From an uncultured Sulfolobales archaeon (GTDB lineage: Archaea; Thermoproteota; Thermoprotei_A; Sulfolobales; Desulfurococcaceae): a DNA stretch of 64,000 nt. Where the stretch lies: contig CALIML010000017.1 in NCBI GenBank assembly GCA_938045475.1, forward strand, positions 1 to 64,000, written 5' to 3'. The position numbers were made by a program, and so were the translations under genes. Below, in pieces: positions 34,490 through 43,022 of the stretch. The stretch's first letter is position 1. Each line of letters opens with the position of its first letter. The notes below the pieces were generated by a model, which searched no databases, was not told where the DNA came from, and saw nothing but the letters and a program-made list of their open reading frames with translations.

Positions 34490-36448
34490 TCACCGGGCGG
34501 TGAGATTTAGTGAATCTAAGTTTGTTGGAGTATATATCCTTGTGTCTAAGCCGTAGCCCGATTTAGGTTCTTTAACTGCCCTCTTTAACAACATGGACAA
34601 TGTCATTACTGCCGCCGCTTCACCGTGATTGAGGATTACGTTCCTGGGCTTTGGATTTATGGTCTTCACGAATCTTACAAGCTCCCCTTGGTCACTGTGT
34701 CCACTAAAGCCATCTATACTATGGATCTCCATATTGACTTTAGTTACTTCAAGCTTGTTTTCAGTGCTCAGCGTCTGCAGCTCCCTTAAGCCATCCTTAA
34801 TCCTCCTCCCCAAAGTCCCCTCAGCTTGATAGCCAACGAATATCAGTGAGTTCCTATGATCGTTGGCGAGGAGCTTTAAGTACTCTACTGCAGGCCCCCC
34901 AGTCAGCATGCCTGAAGTAGCTATTATTACTGATGGCCTGTCCTCAACTATGTCCGGCCTAGCTACAGGGCCTTCAATGATCTTGAAGTACTCTGCTGTA
35001 AATGGATTCTCCCCTCTGTAGATTCTCGCTCTCAAGCCCTTACTCAAGAACTCGGGGTAGTGGGTGTGCAAAGCTGTAACTTCATTAACTAAGCCTTCAA
35101 TGTATACATTCATCGGGGGCAGGAGCTTTCTCTCCATAGCGTCATTCAATATAATCATTATTTCCTGGCCTCTCCCAACAGCGAAGACGGGTATCAACAC
35201 TACGCCGCTTCTCTCAGCAGTCCTCTTAACTACATCTATTAACATTGCTTCAGCCTCCTCCCTAGACTGTTGCTTTGAAGCTCCATAAGTCGACTCCATT
35301 ATTAATGTCTCTACTCGCGGAAACACGTTTTCGCTCTTCTCAAGCAACCTAGTGCTAGTGTATTTAAAGTCCCCGGTGTAAACTACGTTATGTAGCCCCG
35401 TCCCTATGTGCAAGTGAACCATGGCTGATCCAAGTATGTGTCCAGCGTTGTAGAATGTCACTTTTACATCGGGAGCTACATCAGTCACCTCTTCATAGTC
35501 CAACGGTATGGTGTGTAGGATAGTGGATACTAAGTCTTTATCAGTGTATGGAGGGTTCTTCCCCTCCCTCTTTGCTACATCTATAAAGTCCTTGAGCATT
35601 AATGCCATTAATTCCCTAGTGGGCTTAGTGACGTAAACAGGGCCTCTGTACCCGTATTTAAATAAGAGGGGGACTAGTCCACAGTGATCTAAGTGGGCGT
35701 GAGTTACAATTACTGCATCTAAGTCCTCGAGCCTTAAGCCCTCTACGTAGGGAGAGGCGGATTCAATGTCTTGAGCGCCCATGTTTATTCCGAAATCTAC
35801 GAGAACCTTGCTTTCCTTAGTTTCTATGAGAACAGCCGATCTGCCGACCTCCATGAATCCCCCGAGGCCGGTTACTCTCACATAGTTAGTCTTGTACATA
35901 GTCATTCTATGTATCCTCTCACCAATGAGCCTCAGGAAGTCATACCTATACCTACTTTCATCCAGCAGCTGCCTGACTATAGTGCTTAAAGTCTTAGACT
36001 CTATTGGTGAAACTCTAATTACAATAGGTCTCCAGCCAGTCTCAGCCATTATTAAATGCCTTAAGACCGCTCCACGTCCAATCACTACTCCAGGCTTCTC
36101 AGCCCATATCCATACTTCTCCAAGCTCTTCGTCAAAATACATTGAGTTTACATCTACTTTAGCTTCAGGTGGAGCTAGTTCAGCGATCTTCCTTCTAGCT
36201 TCCTCAGGCTTCAGTCTAGCCAACGGGTCTACTCTCACTACAACTCTTTTCTTAAGCTTCTTAGCAACATTCTTTATTAAGTCTAGTTTATCGACTATGG
36301 CAGCTCTATTCTTAATGAATACCGATATCTCGGGCCCAATGAATTCAATCCTAGTTATACCTACTTCAGGAGGTATTTCGCTTACAAGAGTCCTAAGTAT
36401 AGCAGCCCTCGATCTATCTATCGACATTAGTTTTCTCGAATTCGCCAT
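34490..36448 (-). CDS. fttA: aCPSF1 / FttA transcription termination ribonuclease
   Basis: A 652-residue beta-CASP RNase conserved in archaea; it cleaves nascent RNA at terminators and releases RNA polymerase. Residues about 1-145 hold two KH domains (PPEVGITRIEFIGPEISVFI; KPGVVIGRGAVLRHLIMAET). The MBL core has VTHAHLDHCGLVP, YNAGHILGSAMVH, VVYTGDFKY, and the beta-CASP part LIMESTYGA, IPVFAVGRGQE, IIATSGMLTGGPAVEYLK, SIDGFSGHSDQ and ILNHGEAAAV. All metal ligands are present. TATA-like AAGTATATAAGTC (minus strand, about 36541-36529) suits a leader of about 60 bases. Confidence 0.95.
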   Translation of the reverse strand: MANSRKLMSIDRSRAAILRTLVSEIPPEVGITRIEFIGPEISVFIKNRAAIVDKLDLIKNVAKKLKKRVVVRVDPLARLKPEEARRKIAELAPPEAKVDVNSMYFDEELGEVWIWAEKPGVVIGRGAVLRHLIMAETGWRPIVIRVSPIESKTLSTIVRQLLDESRYRYDFLRLIGERIHRMTMYKTNYVRVTGLGGFMEVGRSAVLIETKESKVLVDFGINMGAQDIESASPYVEGLRLEDLDAVIVTHAHLDHCGLVPLLFKYGYRGPVYVTKPTRELMALMLKDFIDVAKREGKNPPYTDKDLVSTILHTIPLDYEEVTDVAPDVKVTFYNAGHILGSAMVHLHIGTGLHNVVYTGDFKYTSTRLLEKSENVFPRVETLIMESTYGASKQQSREEAEAMLIDVVKRTAERSGVVLIPVFAVGRGQEIMIILNDAMERKLLPPMNVYIEGLVNEVTALHTHYPEFLSKGLRARIYRGENPFTAEYFKIIEGPVARPDIVEDRPSVIIATSGMLTGGPAVEYLKLLANDHRNSLIFVGYQAEGTLGRRIKDGLRELQTLSTENKLEVTKVNMEIHSIDGFSGHSDQGELVRFVKTINPKPRNVILNHGEAAAVMTLSMLLKRAVKEPKSGYGLDTRIYTPTNLDSLNLTAR

Positions 36449-36655
36449 AGCCTATCACATCTATAACGGGCAATAAGGATCTCTTTCCTTAAACGATAGA
36501 CTTAACGCTATTTCATAACATACGTAGGGGACTTATATACTTTCCGCTTAAACCCTTAATTTGACGCCCCCTAGCTCTCAGACTCTGCCGTAATTGATGG
36601 CTGCTCTAGATAAAATCTAGTAAGAGTGGGCCCAGGTACTGGACCCGTGATCAGG
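36449..36655. other. Intergenic region with a hairpin, between FttA start and proteasome gene end
   Basis: Holds the FttA promoter (near 36535) and, at about 36628-36646, the hairpin GGGCCCAGGTACTGGACCC preceded by a second small hairpin CTAGATAAAATCTAG near 36608-36622. The GC-rich hairpin lies just after the end of the proteasome gene and may be its 3' RNA structure. A small RNA read from the TATA-like sequence in the plus direction is possible but not supported further. Confidence 0.3.
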
Positions 36656-37288
36656 CTATTGATGCTTAGCTGTGTGCGCTTTGCTAATTAGAACTGTTTC
36701 CTTAGCTACTCCCTTAGAGCCTATGGTTACAACGTCTACTCCCGTCCCTGTCCACGCATCTCTCTCTACAGCTGACTTAACTGCATTTACGGCTAATTTC
36801 TTAGCTTCACCTAACTCCATGCTTCTATCGTAGTGTTGTTCAAGGACTCCTATAGCTATTGGAGATCCTGAGCCTGTTGCAACGTAGTCCTCTTCACTTA
36901 AAGTACCCAGCATATCTATGTAGTAGAGCCTTGGCGCGCTATCGTATCCCCCCAACACTACTTGGACTACGAATGGAATGTATCTGAGGTATATTGATAA
37001 AAGCAGTGAAATGTACGATGCAATGCTCCCAACCGATGGCTTCACACCAGTCGATAGCTCCATGTCTGATGAAACGTACTTAGCTACTTCAGTCAAGTAC
37101 TGTGCATCAGCTACTAGGCCCGACATAGTCATTGCAGCGTAGTCCTTTATGAAAACAACCTTGTCAACATATTTATGCGCTACATATACTCCAGCAGTAG
37201 CCCTCTTATCGGCTGCCAGTATAACGTGGTCGCGTAGCTTTATTCCAACAGTAGTTGTTTTCGACTCAACGCCTCTATATCTATGCAA
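36656..37288 (-). CDS. psmB: Proteasome beta subunit, catalytic type
   Basis: A 210-residue subunit. After a 10-residue propeptide comes TTTVGIKLRDHVILAADKRA, in which Thr11 would be the catalytic N-terminal Thr; counting from it, Asp17 and Lys33 of the active site are present. The usual Gly before the Thr is replaced by Lys. SGLVADAQYLTE, GGYDSAPRLYYID and VATGSGSPIAIGVLE are other family blocks. ATG 37288. A second beta subunit is at 41272-41877. Confidence 0.93.
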   Translation of the reverse strand: MHRYRGVESKTTTVGIKLRDHVILAADKRATAGVYVAHKYVDKVVFIKDYAAMTMSGLVADAQYLTEVAKYVSSDMELSTGVKPSVGSIASYISLLLSIYLRYIPFVVQVVLGGYDSAPRLYYIDMLGTLSEEDYVATGSGSPIAIGVLEQHYDRSMELGEAKKLAVNAVKSAVERDAWTGTGVDVVTIGSKGVAKETVLISKAHTAKHQ

Positions 37289-37358
37289 CGCATTACACCT
37301 CTGGATTCTTGATACATAGTTTTTAAGTTATATTTATTCATGGAGCGCTAGAGATTTA

Positions 37359-38465
37359 ATGGGAGGGCAAAAGACTTTGAATACAGCTGTAGAGTGGTTG
37401 AATGAATTGAGTCATAAGCACCACATTGAACTACCTAAGAAAGTAGTGGTTGGAGGCGGCATTATTGAGGAAATCCCAGGCTATTTAAATGAGATTGTTT
37501 TAAGGAGGAAGACTATTGCTGTAATAACTGGCCCCCACGTATTTGACCTAGTGAGTAGGAGGGTTGTTGAATTACTGAAGGACGATGGCTATGAAGTCCA
37601 CTACTGGCTAGTTGAAAGTGCTTCAAAGGATGTAGCTGAAAGCATACTTACAGAAGTAAGTGAAGTAAGCCCCAAGGCAGTGATAGGTGTTGGTGGAGGA
37701 AAGTCAATTGATGTAGCTAAGTATGTTTCCTCAAAGCTTAATAGATACTTCATTAGTGTTCCAACTGCGGCAAGCCACGACGGGATAACAAGCCCCTTCG
37801 TGAGCTTAAAGGGCTTTGAAAAACCCACTAGCGTAAAAGCTGTAACGCCAACCATGATAGTTGCTGACGTGAGCATTATAGCTAAGGCCCCCAAGAGGCT
37901 CAACGTAGCTGGAGTAGGAGATCTTGTAGGTAAGCTAGTTGCAACTAAGGACTGGCTGCTCGCACACAGGCTAAAGGGGGAATACTACGGTGAGTACGCT
38001 GCTCAACTAGCCCTTCTTTCAGCTAAACACGTCTTAAAGTACCATGAAGCTATAGCAAGCAGCAATACTGAGGGAGTGAGAGTCCTTGTAGAGGCTTTAA
38101 TAAGCAGTGGAGTAGCTATGTGCATAGCTGGTTCTACTAGACCAGCCAGCGGCTCAGAACACTTGTTCAGCCATGCATTAGACGTAGTTGCATCTAAGCC
38201 AGCCCTCCATGGAGAGCAAGTGGGCGTTGGAACAATAATGATGTTATACCTATATGGCGACCCTAAGTGGAAGCTAGTCAAAAGAGTATTGAGGAAGCTC
38301 GGCGCTCCAATAAATGCAAGGGAGCTCGGAGTGCCGAGCGAAGCCGTAATTAAGGCGCTAACCATAGCTCATACGATAAGGCCTAGGTACACTATTCTTG
38401 GAGAAAACGGACTTACTTGGGAGGCCGCTGAAAGACTTGCTAGAGAAACAGGCGTTATTGACTAG
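37359..38465 (+). CDS. egsA: sn-glycerol-1-phosphate dehydrogenase
   Basis: Reduces dihydroxyacetone phosphate to sn-glycerol-1-phosphate, the backbone of archaeal membrane lipids. The 368 residues contain GVGGGKSIDVAKYVS (NAD site), PTAASHDGITSPFVSLKG, the Zn ligands around GSEHLFSHALD and HGEQVGVG, and AGVGDLVGKLVATKDW. Start ATG 37359 is 70 bases from the divergent proteasome gene. It converges with the FKBP gene with an 11-base overlap. Confidence 0.95.
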   Translation: MGGQKTLNTAVEWLNELSHKHHIELPKKVVVGGGIIEEIPGYLNEIVLRRKTIAVITGPHVFDLVSRRVVELLKDDGYEVHYWLVESASKDVAESILTEVSEVSPKAVIGVGGGKSIDVAKYVSSKLNRYFISVPTAASHDGITSPFVSLKGFEKPTSVKAVTPTMIVADVSIIAKAPKRLNVAGVGDLVGKLVATKDWLLAHRLKGEYYGEYAAQLALLSAKHVLKYHEAIASSNTEGVRVLVEALISSGVAMCIAGSTRPASGSEHLFSHALDVVASKPALHGEQVGVGTIMMLYLYGDPKWKLVKRVLRKLGAPINARELGVPSEAVIKALTIAHTIRPRYTILGENGLTWEAAERLARETGVID

Positions 38466-39165
38466 GCCTCTGTTCAGCTTTTTCGAAAACCTCTTGGAAT
38501 ATTACTTTCGCCACAGAGTCCTTGAATAGCTCAAATATGTTTGAGACTAAAGCAACCTTTGAGTACTGTATGTCCTTCTTTGTCAATATGCTTGGGCTCA
38601 ACTTTATTGTAGCGCTCCTTTCATCACTATTGTATGAAACCTCTATTTCCCTAAGCCCTACTCCAAGGTTTCTTGAAGCCAGTGCAGTTATCTTCTCATT
38701 TAAATCCTCTAATTTCTTCACTACTCTAAGCTTATACGCAAGTGTTTTTCCAGCAAGCGGATTATTGAAATCAACCACCACTCGCCCGCCGCTAATGCTT
38801 TTAACGATCCCTGTTGAGCCTCCATACTCAACTACGTCTCCAACGCTAACTTCATAACCTCTCTTCCTGAACTCCCTTAAGCTAAGGATCTTGACTTTAC
38901 CCGGATCCCTCTCTCCATAAGCTTTCTCGGGCGGAACTTCCACCTCTACTTCTGCACCAGGCTCTAACTGTTTTAAGGCCTCTTCAACGCCTCTAACAAT
39001 CCATCCACGTCCAACTACTATTAACATAGGTCCATAGGTCTTACTTGAATCATATATTCCCTCCCTCCTTGCTACATCTTCAATAGTTGTATCAACTACG
39101 TTCCCCGTCTCCTTCACTTTAGCTACATAGTCTAGGAGTATGAAGTCACCGTCCTGTATGGGCAT
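38455..39165 (-). CDS. FKBP-type peptidyl-prolyl isomerase (archaeal long type)
   Basis: A 236-residue isomerase/chaperone. The FKBP domain with an inserted flap is at residues 1-150: IQDGDFILLDYVAKVKETG, GPMLIVVGRGWIVRGVEEAL, EVEVPPEKAYGERDPGKV and VDFNNPLAGKTLAYKLRVV. A C-terminal domain (about 155-236) is the extra domain of long archaeal FKBPs. ATG 39165. It would help fold proteins; no special partner is indicated by context. Confidence 0.92.
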   Translation of the reverse strand: MPIQDGDFILLDYVAKVKETGNVVDTTIEDVARREGIYDSSKTYGPMLIVVGRGWIVRGVEEALKQLEPGAEVEVEVPPEKAYGERDPGKVKILSLREFRKRGYEVSVGDVVEYGGSTGIVKSISGGRVVVDFNNPLAGKTLAYKLRVVKKLEDLNEKITALASRNLGVGLREIEVSYNSDERSATIKLSPSILTKKDIQYSKVALVSNIFELFKDSVAKVIFQEVFEKAEQRPSQ

Positions 39166-39290
39166 GGCTTATACCTAGGGAAGACTCACAACAGCTTTAG
39201 GTTAAATACTTTTACTAAGCTCAGCGCCGTTGATCGGCTTAACGAAGTTTATTACTTCTTATAGCCATAGCTACAGTAGGTCCAAGCTGG

Positions 39291-40325
39291 TTGTTTAAAG
39301 TGCCTATACCAGAGGATCTTAGAGCCCACATACCGCGTAAAGTGAGTGAATTAATTGAATTTATCGGTAGAAGGGTTAGAGAAATAGGCATGGGCAGCGT
39401 TAAGCATAGGAGCGATGTCGCTAGAGAGCGTTTAAGGAGCTTCAGGAAGCTGGGCGCAGTGCAAAACATCATCTTATCCGAGCTCTCCAAGTCTGAAAAA
39501 GCACTCGTAACTCTAATTAGCCTAGGGGACTTCTATGTTGAAGTATTTAAGTTAATTAGCGATCTCGATCCAACTGAATTAGTTAAGCGCTATAAGTCGA
39601 GGAAACTCATCGCACACAGGATATTTCATGAATGCAGGAAAGACCTTAGCACATCTGAAAGCGTTAGTGAAGCCAAGGAAGTCTTCAGGAAGTGCTCTGG
39701 GAGAATGATCTCTCTATTGAAGAGAATGGCCTCTACTCACAACACTTTAGTAAATACATTAATTGAGGTTTCAAAAATGCCTGCAGTAAGCACGGACGAA
39801 CTTAAGGTAGTTATAGCTGGTTTACCCCAAGTAGGCAAATCCACTTTAGTAAACAAGGTCTCGACTGCTAAAAGCAAAGTAGGTGCACATCCATTCACTA
39901 CAAAAGACATTGTAGTAGGCCACTCTGCTCTAAATGGCGTAAGAGCAGTTTTCATAGATGTCCCAGGAGTACTAGACAGGCCTATTATTGAGAGGAATGT
40001 TGTTGAGAGGAAAGCACTGATAGCTTTAAGGCACTTAGCTGACTTAATCATTTACATACTCGACGTTTCACCCAACTCCTACTACACGCTTAGAGAGCAG
40101 TTAAACGTTCTTAGGGAAGTCGTAGAAGTAGGTGGTGAAAGAGTCGTTGTTGCAATAAATAAAGTCGATGTAACTCCAAGGGATAAAATTGAGGAAGCAA
40201 AAGAATATCTGTTGAAGGAGTTAAATTTAGGGGAAGTAGTTGAGATATCGGCTCTAAGCGGCCTGGGATTAGAGAGGCTCATAAATGAAGTGAAGTCAAG
40301 GCTTCTAAAACACGGGTTTTCCTAA
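39291..40325 (+). CDS. Nog1-type GTPase (ribosome assembly)
   Basis: A 344-residue GTPase related to eukaryotic Nog1, which acts on the large ribosomal subunit. The N-terminal helical Nog1 domain (about 1-165) is followed by the G domain: G1 IAGLPQVGKSTLVNK, G2 region HPFTTKDIVVG, G3 FIDVPGVLD, G4 INKVD and G5 ISALSGLG. The C-terminal Nog1-specific part of eukaryotes is absent, as is usual in archaea. The start is TTG 39291. Confidence 0.88.
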   Translation: MFKVPIPEDLRAHIPRKVSELIEFIGRRVREIGMGSVKHRSDVARERLRSFRKLGAVQNIILSELSKSEKALVTLISLGDFYVEVFKLISDLDPTELVKRYKSRKLIAHRIFHECRKDLSTSESVSEAKEVFRKCSGRMISLLKRMASTHNTLVNTLIEVSKMPAVSTDELKVVIAGLPQVGKSTLVNKVSTAKSKVGAHPFTTKDIVVGHSALNGVRAVFIDVPGVLDRPIIERNVVERKALIALRHLADLIIYILDVSPNSYYTLREQLNVLREVVEVGGERVVVAINKVDVTPRDKIEEAKEYLLKELNLGEVVEISALSGLGLERLINEVKSRLLKHGFS

Positions 40326-40439
40326 GGGCGGGGCTTTGAAACTGTTTCTCCCTAGCGCAAAGCCTATTACCTTAAAAGGAGCGTGCTAAACCCATGCCTG
40401 ATATGTAGAGTAGAATTAAGCCCCAATGGACTTGGTTTA

Positions 40440-40560
40440 AAACATGGATGACCTCCTTCAACCGTTCACGAGCCCGTAAGGCCCATTGGGCGAAAGCCCC
40501 CAATGAAGCGAGGAGAAGGCCTAGCGTTGACTTTCGTAACGCTAGGCCAGAACGAGTGCA
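40440..40560 (+). repeat. TnpB 3'-end relic with terminal hairpin, overlapping the TFB-like gene end
   Basis: Features in order are CTTCAACCGTTCAC (40457-40470), GGCCCATTGGGCGAAAGCCC, ATGAAGCGAGGAGAAGG (about 40503-40519), and a strong hairpin GGCCTAGCGTT/AACGCTAGGCC (about 40518-40549) followed by GTGCAG. The frame EPVRPIGRKPPMKRGEGLAL reads like a TnpB tail. The first block recurs at 14790-14803 (other strand) and the hairpin at 50647-50674. The right half lies within the last codons of the minus-strand gene and supplies its TAG. Confidence 0.65.
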
Positions 40561-41141
40561 GATGCCTTAGAGTACACTCTATTCGCTATTTCCTCAAGCC
40601 TCTTAATAGTTGTTTGACTTACGTTAAACATTTCAGCGAGCTCCAGGAGATCCATGCATTTCCCCAAGGCCTTTAAATAAACTATGTACGCTAAGGCGTA
40701 TTTAGCTCTTTCAGTTCTAGCTAGTGCTGCAGGTTCAACGTCTTCAATTATTTTAAGTACTTTATCGAGCACTACATGGATTCCTCCATTAATGACTTTG
40801 CCTAAGGCATTAGCGCTCTTTAATGACGTAATGGTCTTTATGAGCTTCCCCTGCTCATACAGCTTAACATAGTCTACTCTAAGCCACGGCTTTCCCTTAG
40901 TGAGTCTCTTAGCACGCCTTTCCAATGCTAGGTAATTACGGTACTTCCTTGAGTAACCTCTTCTTACCTTAAGTAATTTTATTCTACTGCATGCTTCCTC
41001 AACACTGGCCTCGCGATTTCTGTAATCGTATATTCTATCTATTACTTCACCCGTATCAACACATATTACAAAGCCGCTGCTATAATCCCACACTTCCCCT
41101 CTGCAATTGATCAATGCATCCCCCAGGAGTTCTCTCTTCAA
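40542..41141 (-). CDS. Divergent TFB-like transcription factor (single cyclin-like domain)
   Basis: A 199-residue protein with a degenerate TFIIB-type ribbon (NCRGEVWDYSSGFVICVDTG, residues 12-31, with GEVID after it) that parallels the ribbon of the TFB at 51384-52328. This is followed by one cyclin-like helical domain ending in a helix-turn-helix, ELAEMFNVSQTTIKRLEEIA. A full TFB has about 300 residues and two cyclin repeats, so this is a shortened paralogue that might modulate promoter use. Its last residues (SALVLA) and stop are encoded by the relic at 40440-40560, so the original C-terminus may have been lost. Confidence 0.55.
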   Translation of the reverse strand: MKRELLGDALINCRGEVWDYSSGFVICVDTGEVIDRIYDYRNREASVEEACSRIKLLKVRRGYSRKYRNYLALERRAKRLTKGKPWLRVDYVKLYEQGKLIKTITSLKSANALGKVINGGIHVVLDKVLKIIEDVEPAALARTERAKYALAYIVYLKALGKCMDLLELAEMFNVSQTTIKRLEEIANRVYSKASALVLA

Positions 41142-41271
41142 TTAAGCCACATTAACGAGTAAGCTTCACTGAATCTTAGGGAAAGAGTTGGCTGAAACTA
41201 CTTTTAGATGCTATAGCAACAACTTTTATTACCCCATGTCCACCCTTAGTTAAGGGTGCTGCGGGGTCGGA

Positions 41272-41877
41272 GTGTTGAGTGAGGGAATTATTGGAGGAAC
41301 TATCGTAGCCATTAGGGCAAGGGATGGAGTTACTATAGCTGGCGAAAAGAGGTTGTCCTACGGAGGCTTTATCATAAGTAAAGCTGCTAAAAAAGTCCAC
41401 CCAATAACTAATACTATTGGAGTGGGGTTCGCCGGAATCTATGGAGACGTGGAGAGGCTGTTGAAAATGCTTAGGCTTGAAGCCCAATACTATGAAACTG
41501 AAGTAGGTAAGCCGATAAGCGTAAGATCCCTTGCAAAGTACTTATCAGTGCTCCTATTCTCGTATAAAGTACTGCCGTTTTACGTTGAAACAGTAGTTGG
41601 CGGCATTGATGAAGGCGGGCCGAGGATATACTTATTGGATCCTATTGGAAGCCTTATAGAAGATAAATATGTTGCTGCTGGAACAGGAGCTCCAATAGCT
41701 ATGGGATTAATTGAGCCCGCGTATAGAGATGACATGAACGTCGGTGAGGCAAAAGAGCTTGCTGTAAAAGCAGTCATGGAGGCTATAGAGAGAGACGCCG
41801 TATCAGGCGATGGAGTCGACACACTCGTAATCACTAGTGGAGGATATAGCTTAGAGGAGAGGTTGCTTAAGAGGTAG
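41272..41877 (+). CDS. psmB: Proteasome beta subunit, second type, no Thr at expected position 1
   Basis: A 201-residue beta subunit. The N-terminus is IIGGTIVAIRARDGVTIAGE, then KRLSYGGFIISKAAKKVHPI. When aligned by RDG, Lys33 (SKAAKK) and Glu17-Lys-Arg with active subunits, position 1 is Gly9 and the Thr is at position 2, so processing and catalysis are questionable. Other blocks are VGFAGIYGDVERL, GGIDEGGPRIYLLDP and AAGTGAPIAMGLIE. Crenarchaea usually have two beta subunits of which one is catalytic; this is probably the structural/regulatory one. GTG 41272; the endonuclease V gene follows after five bases. Confidence 0.9.
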   Translation: MLSEGIIGGTIVAIRARDGVTIAGEKRLSYGGFIISKAAKKVHPITNTIGVGFAGIYGDVERLLKMLRLEAQYYETEVGKPISVRSLAKYLSVLLFSYKVLPFYVETVVGGIDEGGPRIYLLDPIGSLIEDKYVAAGTGAPIAMGLIEPAYRDDMNVGEAKELAVKAVMEAIERDAVSGDGVDTLVITSGGYSLEERLLKR

Positions 41878-41881
41878 CCTA

Positions 41882-42520
41882 TTGATAGATGTTGAAAGAG
41901 CGAAGAGACTTCAAAAGCTGCTTGGAGAGAGGGCTTTAAGAGAGCTTGAAGAGTATCCAGACATAGATCTAAGTGAATTGACGTATGTAAGTGGAGTAGA
42001 CGCAAGCTATTCCGGGAATGAAGTAATTGGAGTAGCAGTACTCTTAGACGCGCTCTCACTTAAGTTAATTACATACTCTACTTCAAGGAAGAAGCCTCAA
42101 ATACCCTACATACCTGGCCTACTAGCGTTTAGGGAGGCTCCGGCAATAATCTCAGCTTTAGCTAAGCTACCTGAGAAACCAGATCTAATAGTTGTCGACG
42201 GCCACGGCCTCTCGCACCCAAGGGCTTTTGGAATAGCTACTCACATAGGGCTTGTACTTAAGAGGGCTTCAATAGGTGTGGCTAAAAAGCCTCTTTACGG
42301 AGAAGTTAAGCTTATTGATGGAAGGGAGCTCATAGTAGCTCATGGAAGGGCTGTCGGCGCCTTAATAAGGCATGGTGGAGCAAGACTCTACGTAAGCATA
42401 GGGTATGGAGTTAGCTTAAGGAGCTCTATTAAGCTCGTGGAATTCATGCTTAAACCTGGAGTTAAGCTGCCTATACCAACGCACGAAGCCGACAACATAT
42501 CTAGGAAACTGAGTCTATAG
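41882..42520 (+). CDS. nfi: Endonuclease V (deaminated-base repair)
   Basis: Cuts DNA (or RNA) next to deoxyinosine. The 212 residues contain YVSGVDASYSG (first catalytic Asp), PYIPGLLAFREAPAI, LIVVDGHGLSHPRAFGIATH (second Asp and His) and SIGVAKKPLYGEV. Length and motifs fit the family. The start is TTG 41882, five bases after the proteasome beta gene, so the two share a transcript. Hot-spring organisms suffer much deamination, which fits the presence of the gene. Confidence 0.93.
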   Translation: MIDVERAKRLQKLLGERALRELEEYPDIDLSELTYVSGVDASYSGNEVIGVAVLLDALSLKLITYSTSRKKPQIPYIPGLLAFREAPAIISALAKLPEKPDLIVVDGHGLSHPRAFGIATHIGLVLKRASIGVAKKPLYGEVKLIDGRELIVAHGRAVGALIRHGGARLYVSIGYGVSLRSSIKLVEFMLKPGVKLPIPTHEADNISRKLSL

Positions 42521-42525
42521 CAGCT

Positions 42526-42984
42526 TTAGAGAGTTTCATTAATATCGATGTCTTCAACCATCTTCATTTCCCTGAATAGAACTTCGTCGCTTATCTCGAC
42601 TCTCCTCTCATAAGCTTTAGCGCATCTTCCATCGGGTAGAAGAGCGTTTAATTTACACGATGCATATCTGCACTCGTGGCCAGCGCACTCCGTTCCAGTG
42701 AGTCTACAGTATATGACTCTTTGCCTAATGCCTTTTTGAATCTTCTGCTGAAATATCATAGCTCTCTGAGTGCATTGAAACAGCGGACATAGCGGCGTAC
42801 ACATACCGTTAATAGGCATAGGTTTAAACTCCTTTTTAGGGAAGCGCTTGTCGCCATAGCCTCGATCTCTATCACGGAACTCGCGGGGTCTAGTTTCTCT
42901 AGAGGAATTCCTCCTAAATTTAGAAGGCGTGTTTCCCAAGTTGAGACACCGCCGATTCTTTCCATGCAGTACTTGTAGCGACAT
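42526..42984 (-). CDS. Cys-rich protein, function unknown
   Basis: A 152-residue protein. The first 55 residues are Arg/Lys-rich and probably disordered or nucleic-acid binding. Then come nine Cys in a metal-ligand-like pattern: CTPLCPLFQC, YCRLTGTEC, HECRYASC and GRCAKAY. A zinc or iron-sulfur site is likely. The C-terminal 30 residues are acidic. ATG 42984 with TATA-like TTTATATTT near 43012-43004 gives a leaderless mRNA. It precedes nothing on this strand, while the tRNA endonuclease gene lies upstream. An RNA-binding role is a guess. Confidence 0.6.
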   Translation of the reverse strand: MSLQVLHGKNRRCLNLGNTPSKFRRNSSRETRPREFRDRDRGYGDKRFPKKEFKPMPINGMCTPLCPLFQCTQRAMIFQQKIQKGIRQRVIYCRLTGTECAGHECRYASCKLNALLPDGRCAKAYERRVEISDEVLFREMKMVEDIDINETL

Positions 42985-43022
42985 ATATAATTATTTTGAA
43001 ACAAATATAAATCTTTGATGAA

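Noticed and set aside
36558..36650. Possible small RNA read from the TATA-like element near 36535
   Set aside because: The TATA element is needed for the divergent FttA gene and the hairpin fits a 3' structure of the proteasome gene; no independent evidence for an RNA.
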